Shown here: piece by piece, positions 33,773-42,343 of the stretch
Numbering within the stretch: position 1 is the first letter of the stretch
How the letters are laid out: each line of letters begins with the position of its first letter
Source: Gemmatimonadaceae bacterium
GTDB taxonomy: Bacteria; Gemmatimonadota; Gemmatimonadetes; Gemmatimonadales; Gemmatimonadaceae
Reading direction: 5' to 3'
Length of the DNA: 64,000 bases
NCBI GenBank assembly: GCA_030835125.1
Contig: JAUQWM010000005.1
Span: 124,001 to 188,000, forward strand
Notes under the pieces: model-generated
What the model was told of the DNA's origin: nothing
The model's input: only the letters and a program-made list of their open reading frames with translations
The model's database searches: none
Translations under genes and position numbers: made by a program

Positions 33773-35224
33773 ATGCCCCGCACCCATTTCCTCGTCGTTG
33801 CCCTGCTCCTGGCCGGCGTCTCGCGAGTTGCCGACGCACAGGCGGAGCAGTGCCGTGCGCGCGTCACTCCCATCACCCCGGCTGCGGCCCTGAGTGGCTC
33901 GGTGCAGGCGCTGGGACTCGCCGACGCCGAGGGGCGCATTCGCGTCGGCTCGGCATCCGACGTCACGTTCATGGACTACCAGTCGGACCGTCAGTATCCG
34001 CCGTACCTCTGGTCGGGATCTGAGGGCGTGACCGCCTTCGCCTGGCCTGCGGGCCTGACGCGCTTCGAGCGCTCAGGCGGCTTCGCCATCGTCACCGACT
34101 CGTTGCGGCACGCGGTCGTCTCGCCGAGAGGATCACAGGTCGTCCCGTCGCGCACGCCGAACCTGCTCGACGAGCGCGCGATCGATCCGTGGGCGGTGCT
34201 CGCCGATTGGCGTGGTGCATCCGGCGTGGCGACGGATGGTGAATGCCTCTACCGCGACTTCTGGCGCCTCGTGCTCTCCCGGCCGAGCGGTGCCTCGCGA
34301 GACCGGTTGTTCCTCGATGCCCGATCGCTCATGCCGGTGAAGCTCGAGCGGCGTGAGGCGCACCCGCTGTGGGGCGACGTGCGGGCGGAGTACATCTGGT
34401 CGATCTGGATGCCGGTAGCCGGCACGTCCGCGCTGGCGCCGCGATTCGCGTTCCGCATGGCCGACGGCGAGGTGCAGCATCAGCGGCAGGTGCCGCGATA
34501 TGCGTTTGCTCGACCGGACACGACGATCGACATGGGCATTCCCGCCTCTGCGGGACCGTTGATGCAGGCCACCCTCCCCGTCGAAACCGTGCGCGTGGCC
34601 GAGAACACCTTCCTTCTGCGCTCGCAGTCCTACACGAACGTCGTGACCCTGCAGGCCGACACGGTATGGATCCTGGACGCCCAGGTGGGGGAGGAGCGCG
34701 CACGACAGGATTCCGCCTGGGTGGGGCGCCTGTTCCCGGGCCGCCATCCGGTGGTCGTGGTCGTCACCGACCTGGCGCACCCGCACATCTCCGGCGTCCG
34801 GTTCTGGGTCGCGAGCGGCGCCACGGTGATCTCGCACGCGCTGTCGCGAGGATTCCTCGACCGCGTTGCGTCTCGTCGCTGGACGCTGGCGCCGGACAAG
34901 CTCGAGCTGACTCGGCGGGCGCGACTGCGATACGTCGGTGTGACAGACGGCGAGACGAGGGCCGGTGGCCGCGTCCAGTTGATACCGATCGGCGGTGTCG
35001 CGAGTGAGGGCGCGCTGATGGTGTACCTCCCCGGCCAGCGCTTCCTGTATGCGGGCGACTTCATCCAGCAAGGCTCGGCGTCGAGCTTCACCGTCGTCTA
35101 TGCCCGCGAGGTGCTCGCCGCGGTGCGACGCGCTGGCCTCACGCCAGCGTCGTTCGCGGCCATGCACGTCGCACTAACCGCCTGGAGCGACCTCGCCCGA
35201 TTCGGCGCCACGCCAACACCCTGA
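33773..35224 (+). CDS. Secreted metallo-beta-lactamase-fold-like protein
   Basis: The protein has 483 residues with a signal peptide to about ADAQA. The C-terminal 200 residues have the outline of an MBL fold: NTFLLRSQSYTNVVTLQADTVWILDAQVGEE, VVVVTDLAHPHISGVRFWVASGATVISHAL, RFLYAGDFI and AMHVALTAW. The usual HxHxDH motif has become DLAHPHISG, so metal binding may be altered. The N-terminal 270 residues match no family I know. A hydrolase function is inferred only weakly. Confidence 0.6.
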   Translation: MPRTHFLVVALLLAGVSRVADAQAEQCRARVTPITPAAALSGSVQALGLADAEGRIRVGSASDVTFMDYQSDRQYPPYLWSGSEGVTAFAWPAGLTRFERSGGFAIVTDSLRHAVVSPRGSQVVPSRTPNLLDERAIDPWAVLADWRGASGVATDGECLYRDFWRLVLSRPSGASRDRLFLDARSLMPVKLERREAHPLWGDVRAEYIWSIWMPVAGTSALAPRFAFRMADGEVQHQRQVPRYAFARPDTTIDMGIPASAGPLMQATLPVETVRVAENTFLLRSQSYTNVVTLQADTVWILDAQVGEERARQDSAWVGRLFPGRHPVVVVVTDLAHPHISGVRFWVASGATVISHALSRGFLDRVASRRWTLAPDKLELTRRARLRYVGVTDGETRAGGRVQLIPIGGVASEGALMVYLPGQRFLYAGDFIQQGSASSFTVVYAREVLAAVRRAGLTPASFAAMHVALTAWSDLARFGATPTP

Positions 35225-35412
35225 CGGTCTCGCCTTCACCGCCAAGTCGACATGATGCGCTACGTGCCCCTCGCAGCCGGGGGTCCTGCTGACGGCCCTG
35301 TTGTTCATGCTCGTCATCGGCTGGCGGGATGCCGGTGGCTCACGCCGCCACGCGCTCTTGTTGCGTCTGCCGCAGCTTGCCGCCATCCATCTGGTGCTGC
35401 GTCCGCGCGCAA

Positions 35413-35487
35413 GCTTGCAGGCGTTGCGCGAGCAGGCGTCGGTGTGCTCTGATTGATCGTCTGCAGTAGAACCGCTGTCTGTTACAT
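35413..35487 (+). repeat. Short attC-like site E
   Basis: Element of about 75 bp between the MBL-like gene and the DUF5990 gene, beginning near AGCTTGCAGGCGTTGCGCGA and ending CTGTCTGTTACAT (R'-like box 35481-35487). The right end (CTGCAGTAGAACCGCTGTC) resembles site A. The left box does not pair well, and the element is shorter than the others. Confidence 0.4.
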
Positions 35488-35977
35488 GGCCCGCATTCAA
35501 CCAATGCCTCTCTCTTCGAAGCGTGCATCGACCGCGGAAACTCTGGTGCCATTGCGAATTACGGTGGTCCGTCCGCTGCCGGGCGTCACGCTCAAGCTGC
35601 AGCGCGGGGCGAAAGACTGTGTACCTCCGTCGCTGCGCTCTCCAGACTCCGTGTCGTTCGATTTCGAACTCAGGCTCAAGGACGAGGGGGCCAGTGCGGG
35701 AGCGCTGCGTTGGCTCGGCGAGCATGCCCAGGGTTCCCCCGCCGATCGCTTCGTGTACGTGAACGTCGGGCGACGGGCCGGACAGACGGACACTGCGTGG
35801 GACCGGCGTGCGAAGGTCAAGCTGGCTGGCATCACCCGAGCGCAAGTGCGCGCGGTCCTCGGAGCGGTCGGGAGCCGTATCGAGGCCCGCTTTCAGGGGG
35901 CGGGGCGCGACGGGGGACCGAGCTGTGGAACGGTGCCGTTGCTCGCGGGCTGGGTCGTGATCCCGGCGGCCACCTGA
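35486..35977 (+). CDS. DUF5990 family protein
   Basis: The protein has 163 residues from the ATG at 35486; an ATG at 35504 is also possible. DUF5990 features: VPLRITVVRPLPGVTLKLQRG, FVYVNVGRRAGQTDTAWDRRAKVKLAGITRAQV and EARFQGAGRDGGPSCGTVPLLAGW. The family is soluble, widespread and of unknown function. The gene begins at the right edge of attC-like site E and its TGA lies in the left box of site F, so it has the structure of a complete gene cassette. Confidence 0.82.
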   Translation: MARIQPMPLSSKRASTAETLVPLRITVVRPLPGVTLKLQRGAKDCVPPSLRSPDSVSFDFELRLKDEGASAGALRWLGEHAQGSPADRFVYVNVGRRAGQTDTAWDRRAKVKLAGITRAQVRAVLGAVGSRIEARFQGAGRDGGPSCGTVPLLAGWVVIPAAT

Positions 35978-36088
35978 CAGGGGTTGGTCGCTGACGCCGG
36001 AGCTATGGTACGCGCCGGGGCACTCGCTTCGCTCGTGTCTACCGCGCGCAGTGCAGGTCCGTCGCAGTGAGAAACCTGTCCGTCAGGC
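35972..36088 (+). repeat. attC-like integron recombination site F
   Basis: This 117-bp element has the same length as site A. Left box ACCTGAC (35972-35978) contains the DUF5990 stop codon. Right box GTCAGGC (36082-36088) complements six of its seven bases, a paired change from the GCCTAAC/GTTAGGC of site A. The middle (GCCGGAGCTATG, ACCGCGCG, GTCCGTCGCAG) matches site A. Confidence 0.72.
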
Positions 36089-36147
36089 CGACGCAGCCAA
36101 CGTGCTGACCATTCCCGGGCGCTTGGGGCACTGGTCTCCTTCATCTC

Positions 36148-36819
36148 ATGGAGCAGCAAATGGCTGATCCTGTCACGCCGCTGTACTTCAGGCTCGTGAT
36201 CCGTCTCCTGCGCCCGTTTCCCGACTTCGACTTCGGCTTCATCAAACCGGTGCGCGCGCGTGCTGCCGCGCTCCTCGAGCTGACCGAGCGGGCGCGGGTC
36301 CTCGACGTTGGCTGCGGACCCGGGGGAAGTTTCCCGTTTCTGCGCGCCGCCGTCGGCGAAACCGGGGAGGTCGTCGGTGTGGAAATCAGTCCTGACGTCG
36401 CGGTGAATGCCAATCACCGCATCGCCCACCATGGCTGGCGCAATGTTCGCGTGCTCACGGCCCCCGCACAGACCGTCGCGCTCACGGGACTGTACGATGG
36501 GCTCCACATGTTTGGCGCGCCCGATGTGTATGCCGCGGAATCCGCACTCTCCAACCTGCTACCCCGTCTGCGCCCGGGCGCGCGCGTCGTCTTTTTCGGG
36601 GCGAAGACGTCGACACGCCCGCAAGGTTGGCTGCTCAACCCGCTGCTGCGGCGTCTGTTCCCGAAACTCACGTTCGAGTCGACACCGCTCCCAGACGCTG
36701 CTCCGTGGGCGGTTCTCGCGCCGAGGCTGGCTGCGTTCGAGGTCCGCGAATACTTCTTCGGTTGGATGTTTCTAGCGTGCGGAACGTACCCAGGTCCTGC
36801 GAGTGTTTCGGCGGCCTGA
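36148..36819 (+). CDS. SAM-dependent class I methyltransferase
   Basis: The protein has 223 residues. Motif I is RVLDVGCGPGGSFPFL, followed by VVGVEISPDV (motif II acidic residue), and NLLPRLRPGARVVFFGAKT near the substrate side. The start is ATG at 36148 or 36160. The substrate is unknown. The gene lies between two matching boxes: GTCAGGC at 36082 before it and GCCTGAC at 36814 containing its stop codon, exactly what an integrated cassette should show. Confidence 0.82.
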   Translation: MEQQMADPVTPLYFRLVIRLLRPFPDFDFGFIKPVRARAAALLELTERARVLDVGCGPGGSFPFLRAAVGETGEVVGVEISPDVAVNANHRIAHHGWRNVRVLTAPAQTVALTGLYDGLHMFGAPDVYAAESALSNLLPRLRPGARVVFFGAKTSTRPQGWLLNPLLRRLFPKLTFESTPLPDAAPWAVLAPRLAAFEVREYFFGWMFLACGTYPGPASVSAA

Positions 36820-37056
36820 CCGACGCTGCAGTTGTCGACGGAGCCGTAGTGCGCGCTCAGCATGACGGGAGCGCGAGCCTGGGGCTGTAGTAGGCCCCTC
36901 ACAGACTGCCTTGTCGCGCAGGGCCAACCGCGCGAAGTTTCTGTCATGGCACTGCTCGGCTGGGACGAGGTTCGCCGAAGGAATCGGCCGTAGTCTGCGG
37001 AAGCGGCTGCGCCGCTCCGGTCACCTTCGACTGCAGGTCAAACCTACCCGTTAGCT
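36814..37056 (+). repeat. Long attC-like region G
   Basis: It begins GCCTGAC (with the methyltransferase stop) and ends ACCCGTTAGCT (R'-like box 37050-37056). At 243 bp it is longer than ordinary attC sites, so it may hold inserted DNA. Its right box GTTAGCT is the exact complement of AGCTAAC at 37361, the end of the next gene. Confidence 0.45.
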
Positions 37057-37084
37057 GGCCAATCGAGGCTTCGAGCGTACGACC

Positions 37085-37366
37085 ATGGCATCCAAGTGGC
37101 TCACCACGTACGCGCGCCATCACCGGGCCATCGAGTGGTTGTTTCTGGCTGTGTTCCTGGCGCTGTTCGCGTATTGCGTGGCCGACTGGCGAGGGTGGCT
37201 TCCGTTCGAGCGCGGCTTCCAGCCCCTACGCATGGTGTTTCTGAGCGGAGCACTCCTCACGCAGGCGATCGCGACGCTCGTTCGGCCGCGCTCTGTGGGC
37301 TTATCTTATGCTCTGCTTGGCGTGTCAGTGCTGTTGCTCGCCAGAACGTTCTTCGTTGCCAGCTAA
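37085..37366 (+). CDS. Small three-helix membrane protein
   Basis: The protein has 93 residues with three hydrophobic segments (about 18-35, 48-64, 72-90): IEWLFLAVFLALFAYCVADW, RMVFLSGALLTQAIATLV, GLSYALLGVSVLLLARTFFV. No family is recognised. It starts 29 nt after the GTTAGCT box and its TAA stop lies in AGCTAAC, so it is a minimal cassette. Confidence 0.65.
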   Translation: MASKWLTTYARHHRAIEWLFLAVFLALFAYCVADWRGWLPFERGFQPLRMVFLSGALLTQAIATLVRPRSVGLSYALLGVSVLLLARTFFVAS

Positions 37367-37398
37367 CGGGCCTTGCCGCTGCAACCTATCCGCCGGGT
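37361..37398 (+). repeat. Shortened attC-like site H
   Basis: It starts AGCTAACGGGCCTTGCCGCT, much like the left end of site A, and ends near GCAACCTATCCGCCGGG, like its right end with a decayed box. The middle of the element is missing, which suggests an internal deletion. Confidence 0.4.
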
Positions 37399-37426
37399 GG
37401 TCCTACAAGTCGCGAGCATGGTCCAC

Positions 37427-37927
37427 ATGAAACGTGCACTAGTGAACGCCCTCGCCGTGGTCGGCGCCCTGACGCTGCTTGGTTCAGTCCTCGCGCAAAT
37501 CCCGGAATGGGCCTACGAAGGGGCGACAGGGATTGTCATGGGGCCCAACGATTCGCCCGCGGCCAAGGTTCCGGTCTTTCTGAACCGTGGCGATGGCATG
37601 ATTGAGCGATTCCTCACCGACTCCATTGGACGGTTCTCGCTTCCGATCGAATATGCAAACCTGGAGCGAGCGGTCTGGCTGATCTGCGTGCCCGGGGGCA
37701 TCCCCGCTGTGGGACATCGCGAGCGCGGCACCGTTGGCCCGGTGACGTACGGATACTCGACGCTCCCCCCTGGTTCACTGTGGCCAGCGCATGCATTCGG
37801 GTGGAATGGTCCCATTCCTAGGGGATGCGCCGCGGACTCGACGTACCGGTGGCGCTTTCCGCCCGAAGCAGGCAAGCCACCGCTCGCCGCGACGGCGATC
37901 GAGCCGGACTGGGACAGCTACCGGTAG
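37427..37927 (+). CDS. Secreted protein with carboxypeptidase-regulatory-like fold
   Basis: The protein has 166 residues from the ATG at 37427, just after site H. Signal peptide MKRALVNALAVVGALTLLGSVLAQ. The sequence ATGIVMGPNDSPAAKVPVFLNRGDGMIERFLTDSIGRFSLPIEYANLERAVWLICVPGG has the spacing of a single Ig-like regulatory domain. Two Cys in the mature part could pair. Its function is unknown. It is followed by a propeller gene 15 bases later, so they may be cotranscribed. Confidence 0.62.
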   Translation: MKRALVNALAVVGALTLLGSVLAQIPEWAYEGATGIVMGPNDSPAAKVPVFLNRGDGMIERFLTDSIGRFSLPIEYANLERAVWLICVPGGIPAVGHRERGTVGPVTYGYSTLPPGSLWPAHAFGWNGPIPRGCAADSTYRWRFPPEAGKPPLAATAIEPDWDSYR

Positions 37928-37942
37928 TGGTGACGGCCACCG

Positions 37943-39010
37943 ATGCGTTCTCGCGCGCTGATTCTCGCCTTCATGGTCAGTCAGTCGACGGCCTGGGCCC
38001 AGGCACCCCGGCAGCTTGCGCTCAAACCGCCAGAAGCACGGCTCCCGGAAGAGTTCACCAACCTGACGTCACTGCGTGAACTGTCGGATGGGCGTGTTCT
38101 CGTCACGGACCGAAAGGATGGCCGGCTGGCGATTGTCGACTTCAGGACTGGTGCCGTCAGGTCGCTGAGTCGCAAGGGAAGTGGACCTGGAGAGTTTCTC
38201 GACCTGGGACCCGTCATGACGCTCCCCGCGGATTCCAGCATCGTCGTCGACATCGGAAACACGCGATGGCTGATCCTGGTCGGGGATAGCGTTACGGCAA
38301 CAGTCCCGTCCGATCACCCCGCGATACGGGGCGTCACGCACTGGATTCCTTTCGGCGCCGATCGCTCGGGCAACCTGCTCTCGATCCGGTTCGGACCGGC
38401 GAGGACGGATTCCGTCGACCTGACACGCGTCGCCCGATCAACGGGCCGCGTCGCCGTCATCGGAGCGCTGCGGTACGGCGTGCCCACCCGGGGAATCAAC
38501 CGTCCGACCGCTGGCCCCGAAGGCGCAATGCGAGTGACGCGACCGCCGTTCAACATCCGCGAGGAGCAGCCGCTTCTGTTTGAAGACGGTTGGGTTGCCG
38601 TGGCTCGCTACGAGCCGTACCGCGTCGACTGGATGTCACCAACGGGTCAGATCCGGCGAGGGGCGCCGCTGCCTGGCCGGCCACTCCCGATGAGCGCCCG
38701 CGAACGTGACGCCTACATCGCCCGGCACCGTGGGTACGCGTCGGCTCGGGAGTGGCCAGTGCACGTGCCACCGTTCGACAAGTCCTTTCCGCTGCTCGCG
38801 TCCCCCGAGGGGTGGCTCGTCATCCCGCGCGTTGCATCGGCTGACTATCCGAACCCGCGTTATGATGTCGTCGATCGATCCGGTGCGCTCCGCGGCGAGC
38901 TCCGGTTGCCGGGTGGGGCTCGCCTGCTCGCCTTTGGTAAACAGAGTGCGTATGTGGTGATCACCGATAGCGATGGGATCGAACGACTGCAGCGACATCC
39001 CTGGCCGTAA
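37943..39010 (+). CDS. Secreted six-bladed beta-propeller protein
   Basis: The protein has 355 residues. Signal peptide ALILAFMVSQSTAWAQ. Blades include SLRELSDGRVLVTDRKDGRLAIVDFRTGAVRSLSRKGSGPGEFLDLGPVMTLPADSSIVVDIGN, with the GSGPGEF turn shared with the other propellers here, and the end PNPRYDVVDRSGALRGELRLPGGARLLAFG. It is the fourth member of this group in the window. The ligand is unknown. Confidence 0.78.
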   Translation: MRSRALILAFMVSQSTAWAQAPRQLALKPPEARLPEEFTNLTSLRELSDGRVLVTDRKDGRLAIVDFRTGAVRSLSRKGSGPGEFLDLGPVMTLPADSSIVVDIGNTRWLILVGDSVTATVPSDHPAIRGVTHWIPFGADRSGNLLSIRFGPARTDSVDLTRVARSTGRVAVIGALRYGVPTRGINRPTAGPEGAMRVTRPPFNIREEQPLLFEDGWVAVARYEPYRVDWMSPTGQIRRGAPLPGRPLPMSARERDAYIARHRGYASAREWPVHVPPFDKSFPLLASPEGWLVIPRVASADYPNPRYDVVDRSGALRGELRLPGGARLLAFGKQSAYVVITDSDGIERLQRHPWP

Positions 39011-39046
39011 AGTCATCTGACAAACACCCTGTCGAGGTCATCGTGT

Positions 39047-39559
39047 ATGCGTCGAACGCTCGTCTGTTCCATCGGCCTGGTCCTCAGTGCTCACGCCCTG
39101 CCGGCACAGACGCTCCCGCCCGACTCACTGTTCGACCGGCTCGTTGGCCGCTGGGTACTGCGCGGCACGATCGCGCGCCAGCAGACGACGCATGACGTGA
39201 CGTTCGAATGGATGCTCGGTCGCAGCTATGTCCAGATGCACGAGGTATCCCGCGAGCGGGCCCCGAATGGCTCGCCGGCCTATGAGGCAGTGGTGATCTT
39301 CGCGCGCGATCCACGGACGGGCGAGTATGCCTGCCTGTGGATGGACAACACCGGGGCCAATGCATTCGATCCCGCCGGGATCGGTCGTGGCAGTGTGGCC
39401 GGCGACTCGGTTCCGTTCCTCTTCCGCTACACTGCGACCACCGGCTTCCACACCACGTTCGTATACAGCCGTGCCGCAGACTCATGGCAATGGCACATGG
39501 ACAACGACAGCGCCGGCGTGCGACGGCCTTTCGCTCGCGTGACGCTGACCCGTCGCTAG
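39047..39559 (+). CDS. Secreted DUF1579-like or lipocalin-like protein
   Basis: The protein has 170 residues with signal peptide to LPAQT. The mature part starts DSLFDRLVGRWVLRGTIARQQTTHDVTFEWMLGRSYVQMHEVSRE and continues with alternating beta strands (YEAVVIFARDPRTGEYACLWMDNTG; FRYTATTGFHTTFVY). This is the pattern of DUF1579/THAP4-like ten-stranded barrels, which bind hydrophobic ligands. The assignment is by pattern only. Confidence 0.65.
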   Translation: MRRTLVCSIGLVLSAHALPAQTLPPDSLFDRLVGRWVLRGTIARQQTTHDVTFEWMLGRSYVQMHEVSRERAPNGSPAYEAVVIFARDPRTGEYACLWMDNTGANAFDPAGIGRGSVAGDSVPFLFRYTATTGFHTTFVYSRAADSWQWHMDNDSAGVRRPFARVTLTRR

Positions 39560-39601
39560 GCGGCTTGGGGGTCACGCCGAGAGCCCGCCCCTCGACCCGC
39601 T

Positions 39602-40276
39602 CTACTGCGGTCGGGCGTCGGAGCGCTGAACGAGTTCGGCCGGCGCCTGTTCGGTGAGCAGCTTCGTCACGAAGCGCTGGTTCTCGGAGATCCGCTCCAC
39701 CTCGAGCGCGATCGCGTCGACGGCGTCCTTGAGCTCGTGCGGATTCCCGGCGGGTCCGGCCGCGGCGATTTTGTGGTGCAGTCGAGCCGAGGCGCGATTC
39801 CACGCCCAGCGCCAGGCGAGCACGCCGAGCAGGACGAGCCCGACGCCACCGCCGACCATCATCCGCTGGTAGTCGACCCGCATCGCGTCCTGGGCCTGCG
39901 CAACGGTCTGGGCGATGAGTCCCTGGTTCAGGAGGCTGCTCGCGAGATCGGCGGGTGCGGCAGGGGCCGTCGCTTCCGCCGTGGTGACCCCGTTGGCGAG
40001 CGCCTTGGAGACGGCATCGTCGGCGGCGAGCTTCTCGCGCTCGATGCGCACCACGCGGTCGCCCAAGGACTTGATGCGACTGTCCAGCTCGGCGATCACG
40101 GTGGCCGGTGCCTGGTTCACGACCGCATTGTGGCGCTCGCCCATGAGGGAGTTGCGCTGATCGGAGAGCTGCTCGAGCTGTGAGCGGAGCTCTTCGCGCT
40201 GGAGCGACACTGCGCGCAGCTCGGCTTCGGTTCGGGGCACCGGGGGGGTGCCTGCGGTCGTTCCTTGAGGAGCCAT
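39602..40276 (-). CDS. Coiled-coil protein with one membrane helix
   Basis: The protein has 224 residues from the ATG at 40276. Residues 13-85 form a long heptad-type coiled coil (EAELRAVSLQREELRSQLEQLSDQRNSLMGERHNAVV ... IAELDSRIKSLGDRVVRIEREKLAAD). A hydrophobic helix follows (about 142-160, MMVGGGVGLVLLGVLAWRW), and a cytoplasmic helical tail. It is similar to small uncharacterised proteins of Gemmatimonadota. Its function is unknown. Confidence 0.7.
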   Translation of the reverse strand: MAPQGTTAGTPPVPRTEAELRAVSLQREELRSQLEQLSDQRNSLMGERHNAVVNQAPATVIAELDSRIKSLGDRVVRIEREKLAADDAVSKALANGVTTAEATAPAAPADLASSLLNQGLIAQTVAQAQDAMRVDYQRMMVGGGVGLVLLGVLAWRWAWNRASARLHHKIAAAGPAGNPHELKDAVDAIALEVERISENQRFVTKLLTEQAPAELVQRSDARPQ

Positions 40277-40493
40277 GCGATAACTACGACTCACCGCCGG
40301 CGAGGTGTCAAGAGCCGGCGGGCCGGGCCTCATCGGAGCAAACCACGACTGGTCCCACTTCCAATCGTGGCGACGGGGCGCGTTCTTGACCTGTCGATTG
40401 CGGGCGACCTGGCTCGACGCGCTCATGGGTGGCTACGACATCGCAGTCATGGCGCGGGCCCTCCAGCTGACCTCCTCCGGTCCACGGTGAACC

Positions 40494-40889
40494 ATGACTT
40501 CCATCATCCATTCGCAAATCACGGACATCCCGCACAGCGCGACGACGACAGGCTTCGACCTGCCGGGGTTTCGCATCGTCGAGTGCCTGGGTGTGGTGCG
40601 GGGCGTGGTCGTTCGGTCACGATCGGTGGTCGGCACGATCGGCGCCGGGCTGCAGACGCTGATCGGCGGGAATATCTCGCTCTTCACGGAGCTTGCGGAA
40701 CGAACCCGCCAACAGGCCTTCGATACGATGCTGCATCAGGCCGACCTGGCCGGCGCTGATGCCGTGATCGGCGTTCGCTACGACGCGAATGAGCTGATGA
40801 AAGGCGTGACCGAAGTACTCTGCTATGGGACGGCGGTGCGGGTGAAGCCGCTGGACGACGGTGCTGCGGGGGCTGATCCAGGTCGTTGA
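40494..40889 (+). CDS. YbjQ/DUF74 family protein
   Basis: The protein has 131 residues: FRIVECLGVVRGVVVRSRSVVGTIGAGLQTLIGGNISLFTELAERTRQQAFDTMLHQADLAGADAVIGVRYDANELMKGVTEVLCYGTAVRV. This is the pentameric YbjQ family, sometimes named heavy-metal-binding, of unknown function. Length and motifs are complete. The GGNISLFTEL and ADAVIGVRYD motifs are intact. Confidence 0.92.
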   Translation: MTSIIHSQITDIPHSATTTGFDLPGFRIVECLGVVRGVVVRSRSVVGTIGAGLQTLIGGNISLFTELAERTRQQAFDTMLHQADLAGADAVIGVRYDANELMKGVTEVLCYGTAVRVKPLDDGAAGADPGR

Positions 40890-40966
40890 GTCCTCACTCC
40901 AGCAACGTCACCGGAGTGTCATTGCCCGGGGACAGTGTTGGTAGCGCTGAGGCACCAGCCGTTCCC

Positions 40967-42343
40967 TCACCGCGCGACGGCTGGTGAGATGTTCTGGTTC
41001 AACCGGAAGAGGTTGGTCGGATCGTACGTCGCCTTGATCCTCGACAGGCGATCCCAGGTCGTGGCGGGATAGGCTGAGCGAATGCGTTCCGGGCCATCGT
41101 CGGTGAGGAAGCCCACGTACGCGCCGTCGTCACGCGGTTGCAGCGCGTGTGACAGCTCCTGCACCCAGGCGCGTCGCACCTCGCGCTCGGCGTCCCCCTG
41201 GTAGAACGCCGCCACATTCACCAGCATCGGCTTGGTTCGATGGGCGAACGCTGTCGCGTCGGCGGGCACGCGCGCCATCGCTCCACCGAGCGCCCGGAGC
41301 TGTGCCACGCGCATGGGGGCATCCCCCGTCGACAGATGTTCGTGGATCGTCCTCGCCGCCGGCAGGTCGATCCCGTTCACGAACATCGTTTTCGCGACCG
41401 CGGTCGGGCGATAGTTGGGGTCTTCGGGCGGATACATCGCCTTGTACGGACCCGGCTTGACCATGTCGGCAATGGGAGTCGCCAGTGCGCGGAACGGGGC
41501 CAGGGCGCGCGTCGCCGCTTCGTCATCGCCAGCGAAGGCGATGAAGGCGAGAATGACGAGACGGCCCTGAACGTCGGTGGGGATGAACGGTGCCGGCGGT
41601 GCGGGCATCACGTTGCCGATCGCCGACAGTTCCTCGGGTGCCGACAGCGACGCGGCGGCGAACCCGGCAATCGTCTCGGGCGTGGCGGGCAGGATCAGGA
41701 TGCCACCGGTGAAGTGCGGCAACGGGTGGAGACGGAACTGGAAGCGCGTCACGACGCCGAAGTTGCCGCCCCCGCCTCGAATCGCCCAGAAGAGGTCCGG
41801 CTCGTGCTGCGCGTCCACCCGCAGGATCCGTCCGTCCGCCGTCACCAGTTCGGCGGCCAGGACCGCGTCGATGGTCATGCCGAAGCGGCGAACGAGGAAC
41901 CCGATCCCGCCACCTAACGTGATGCCGCCGACACCGACCGAGCCGGCGTCGCCGAAGCCGATGACGAGGCCATGGTGCGACAGCGCCTCGGTGACCTGGA
42001 GGGCGGTCGCGCCGGTGTCGATCCACGCGGTGCGGGCGGCGATGTCCACCTCGATCTTCGACAGGTCACGCAGGTCGATCACGAGTCCGCCCTCGGTGGT
42101 GCTGTGGCCGGCCACGCTGTGCCCGCCGCTTCGCACCGCGAGCTCCAGGCCTTCCTTCCGCGCGATCGCTATCACGCGCCGGACATCGTCGGCAGTCGCG
42201 ACCCGCACGATGGCCGACGGATGCCGGTCGATGCCGCCATAGAAGACGGCGCGCGTCCTGTCGTAGGCGGGATCGCCGGGGGTGACGACCTGGCCGGCGA
42301 CCCCTGCCAGCGAGGTCAGCGAGGGGGGCAGGAATGTCGACAT
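40967..42343 (-). CDS. BBE-type FAD-linked oxidoreductase
   Basis: The protein has 458 residues. The FAD-binding half carries PSAIVRVATADDVRRVIAIARKEGLELAVRSGGHSVAGHSTTEGGLVIDL, with the His of SGGHS as probable covalent flavin site, and GVGGITLGGGIGFLVRRFGMTID, where the second Cys link of bicovalent enzymes is absent. The C-terminus YDPTNLFRLNQNISP is the berberine-bridge signature. It oxidises an alcohol or sugar-type substrate that cannot be named. The start is ATG at 42343; the longer open frame is not protein-like. Confidence 0.9.
   Translation of the reverse strand: MSTFLPPSLTSLAGVAGQVVTPGDPAYDRTRAVFYGGIDRHPSAIVRVATADDVRRVIAIARKEGLELAVRSGGHSVAGHSTTEGGLVIDLRDLSKIEVDIAARTAWIDTGATALQVTEALSHHGLVIGFGDAGSVGVGGITLGGGIGFLVRRFGMTIDAVLAAELVTADGRILRVDAQHEPDLFWAIRGGGGNFGVVTRFQFRLHPLPHFTGGILILPATPETIAGFAAASLSAPEELSAIGNVMPAPPAPFIPTDVQGRLVILAFIAFAGDDEAATRALAPFRALATPIADMVKPGPYKAMYPPEDPNYRPTAVAKTMFVNGIDLPAARTIHEHLSTGDAPMRVAQLRALGGAMARVPADATAFAHRTKPMLVNVAAFYQGDAEREVRRAWVQELSHALQPRDDGAYVGFLTDDGPERIRSAYPATTWDRLSRIKATYDPTNLFRLNQNISPAVAR

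Noticed and set aside
33773-35224. Calling the MBL-like protein an active beta-lactamase
   Set aside because: The metal-binding HxHxDH motif is not intact, so only the fold resemblance is reported.
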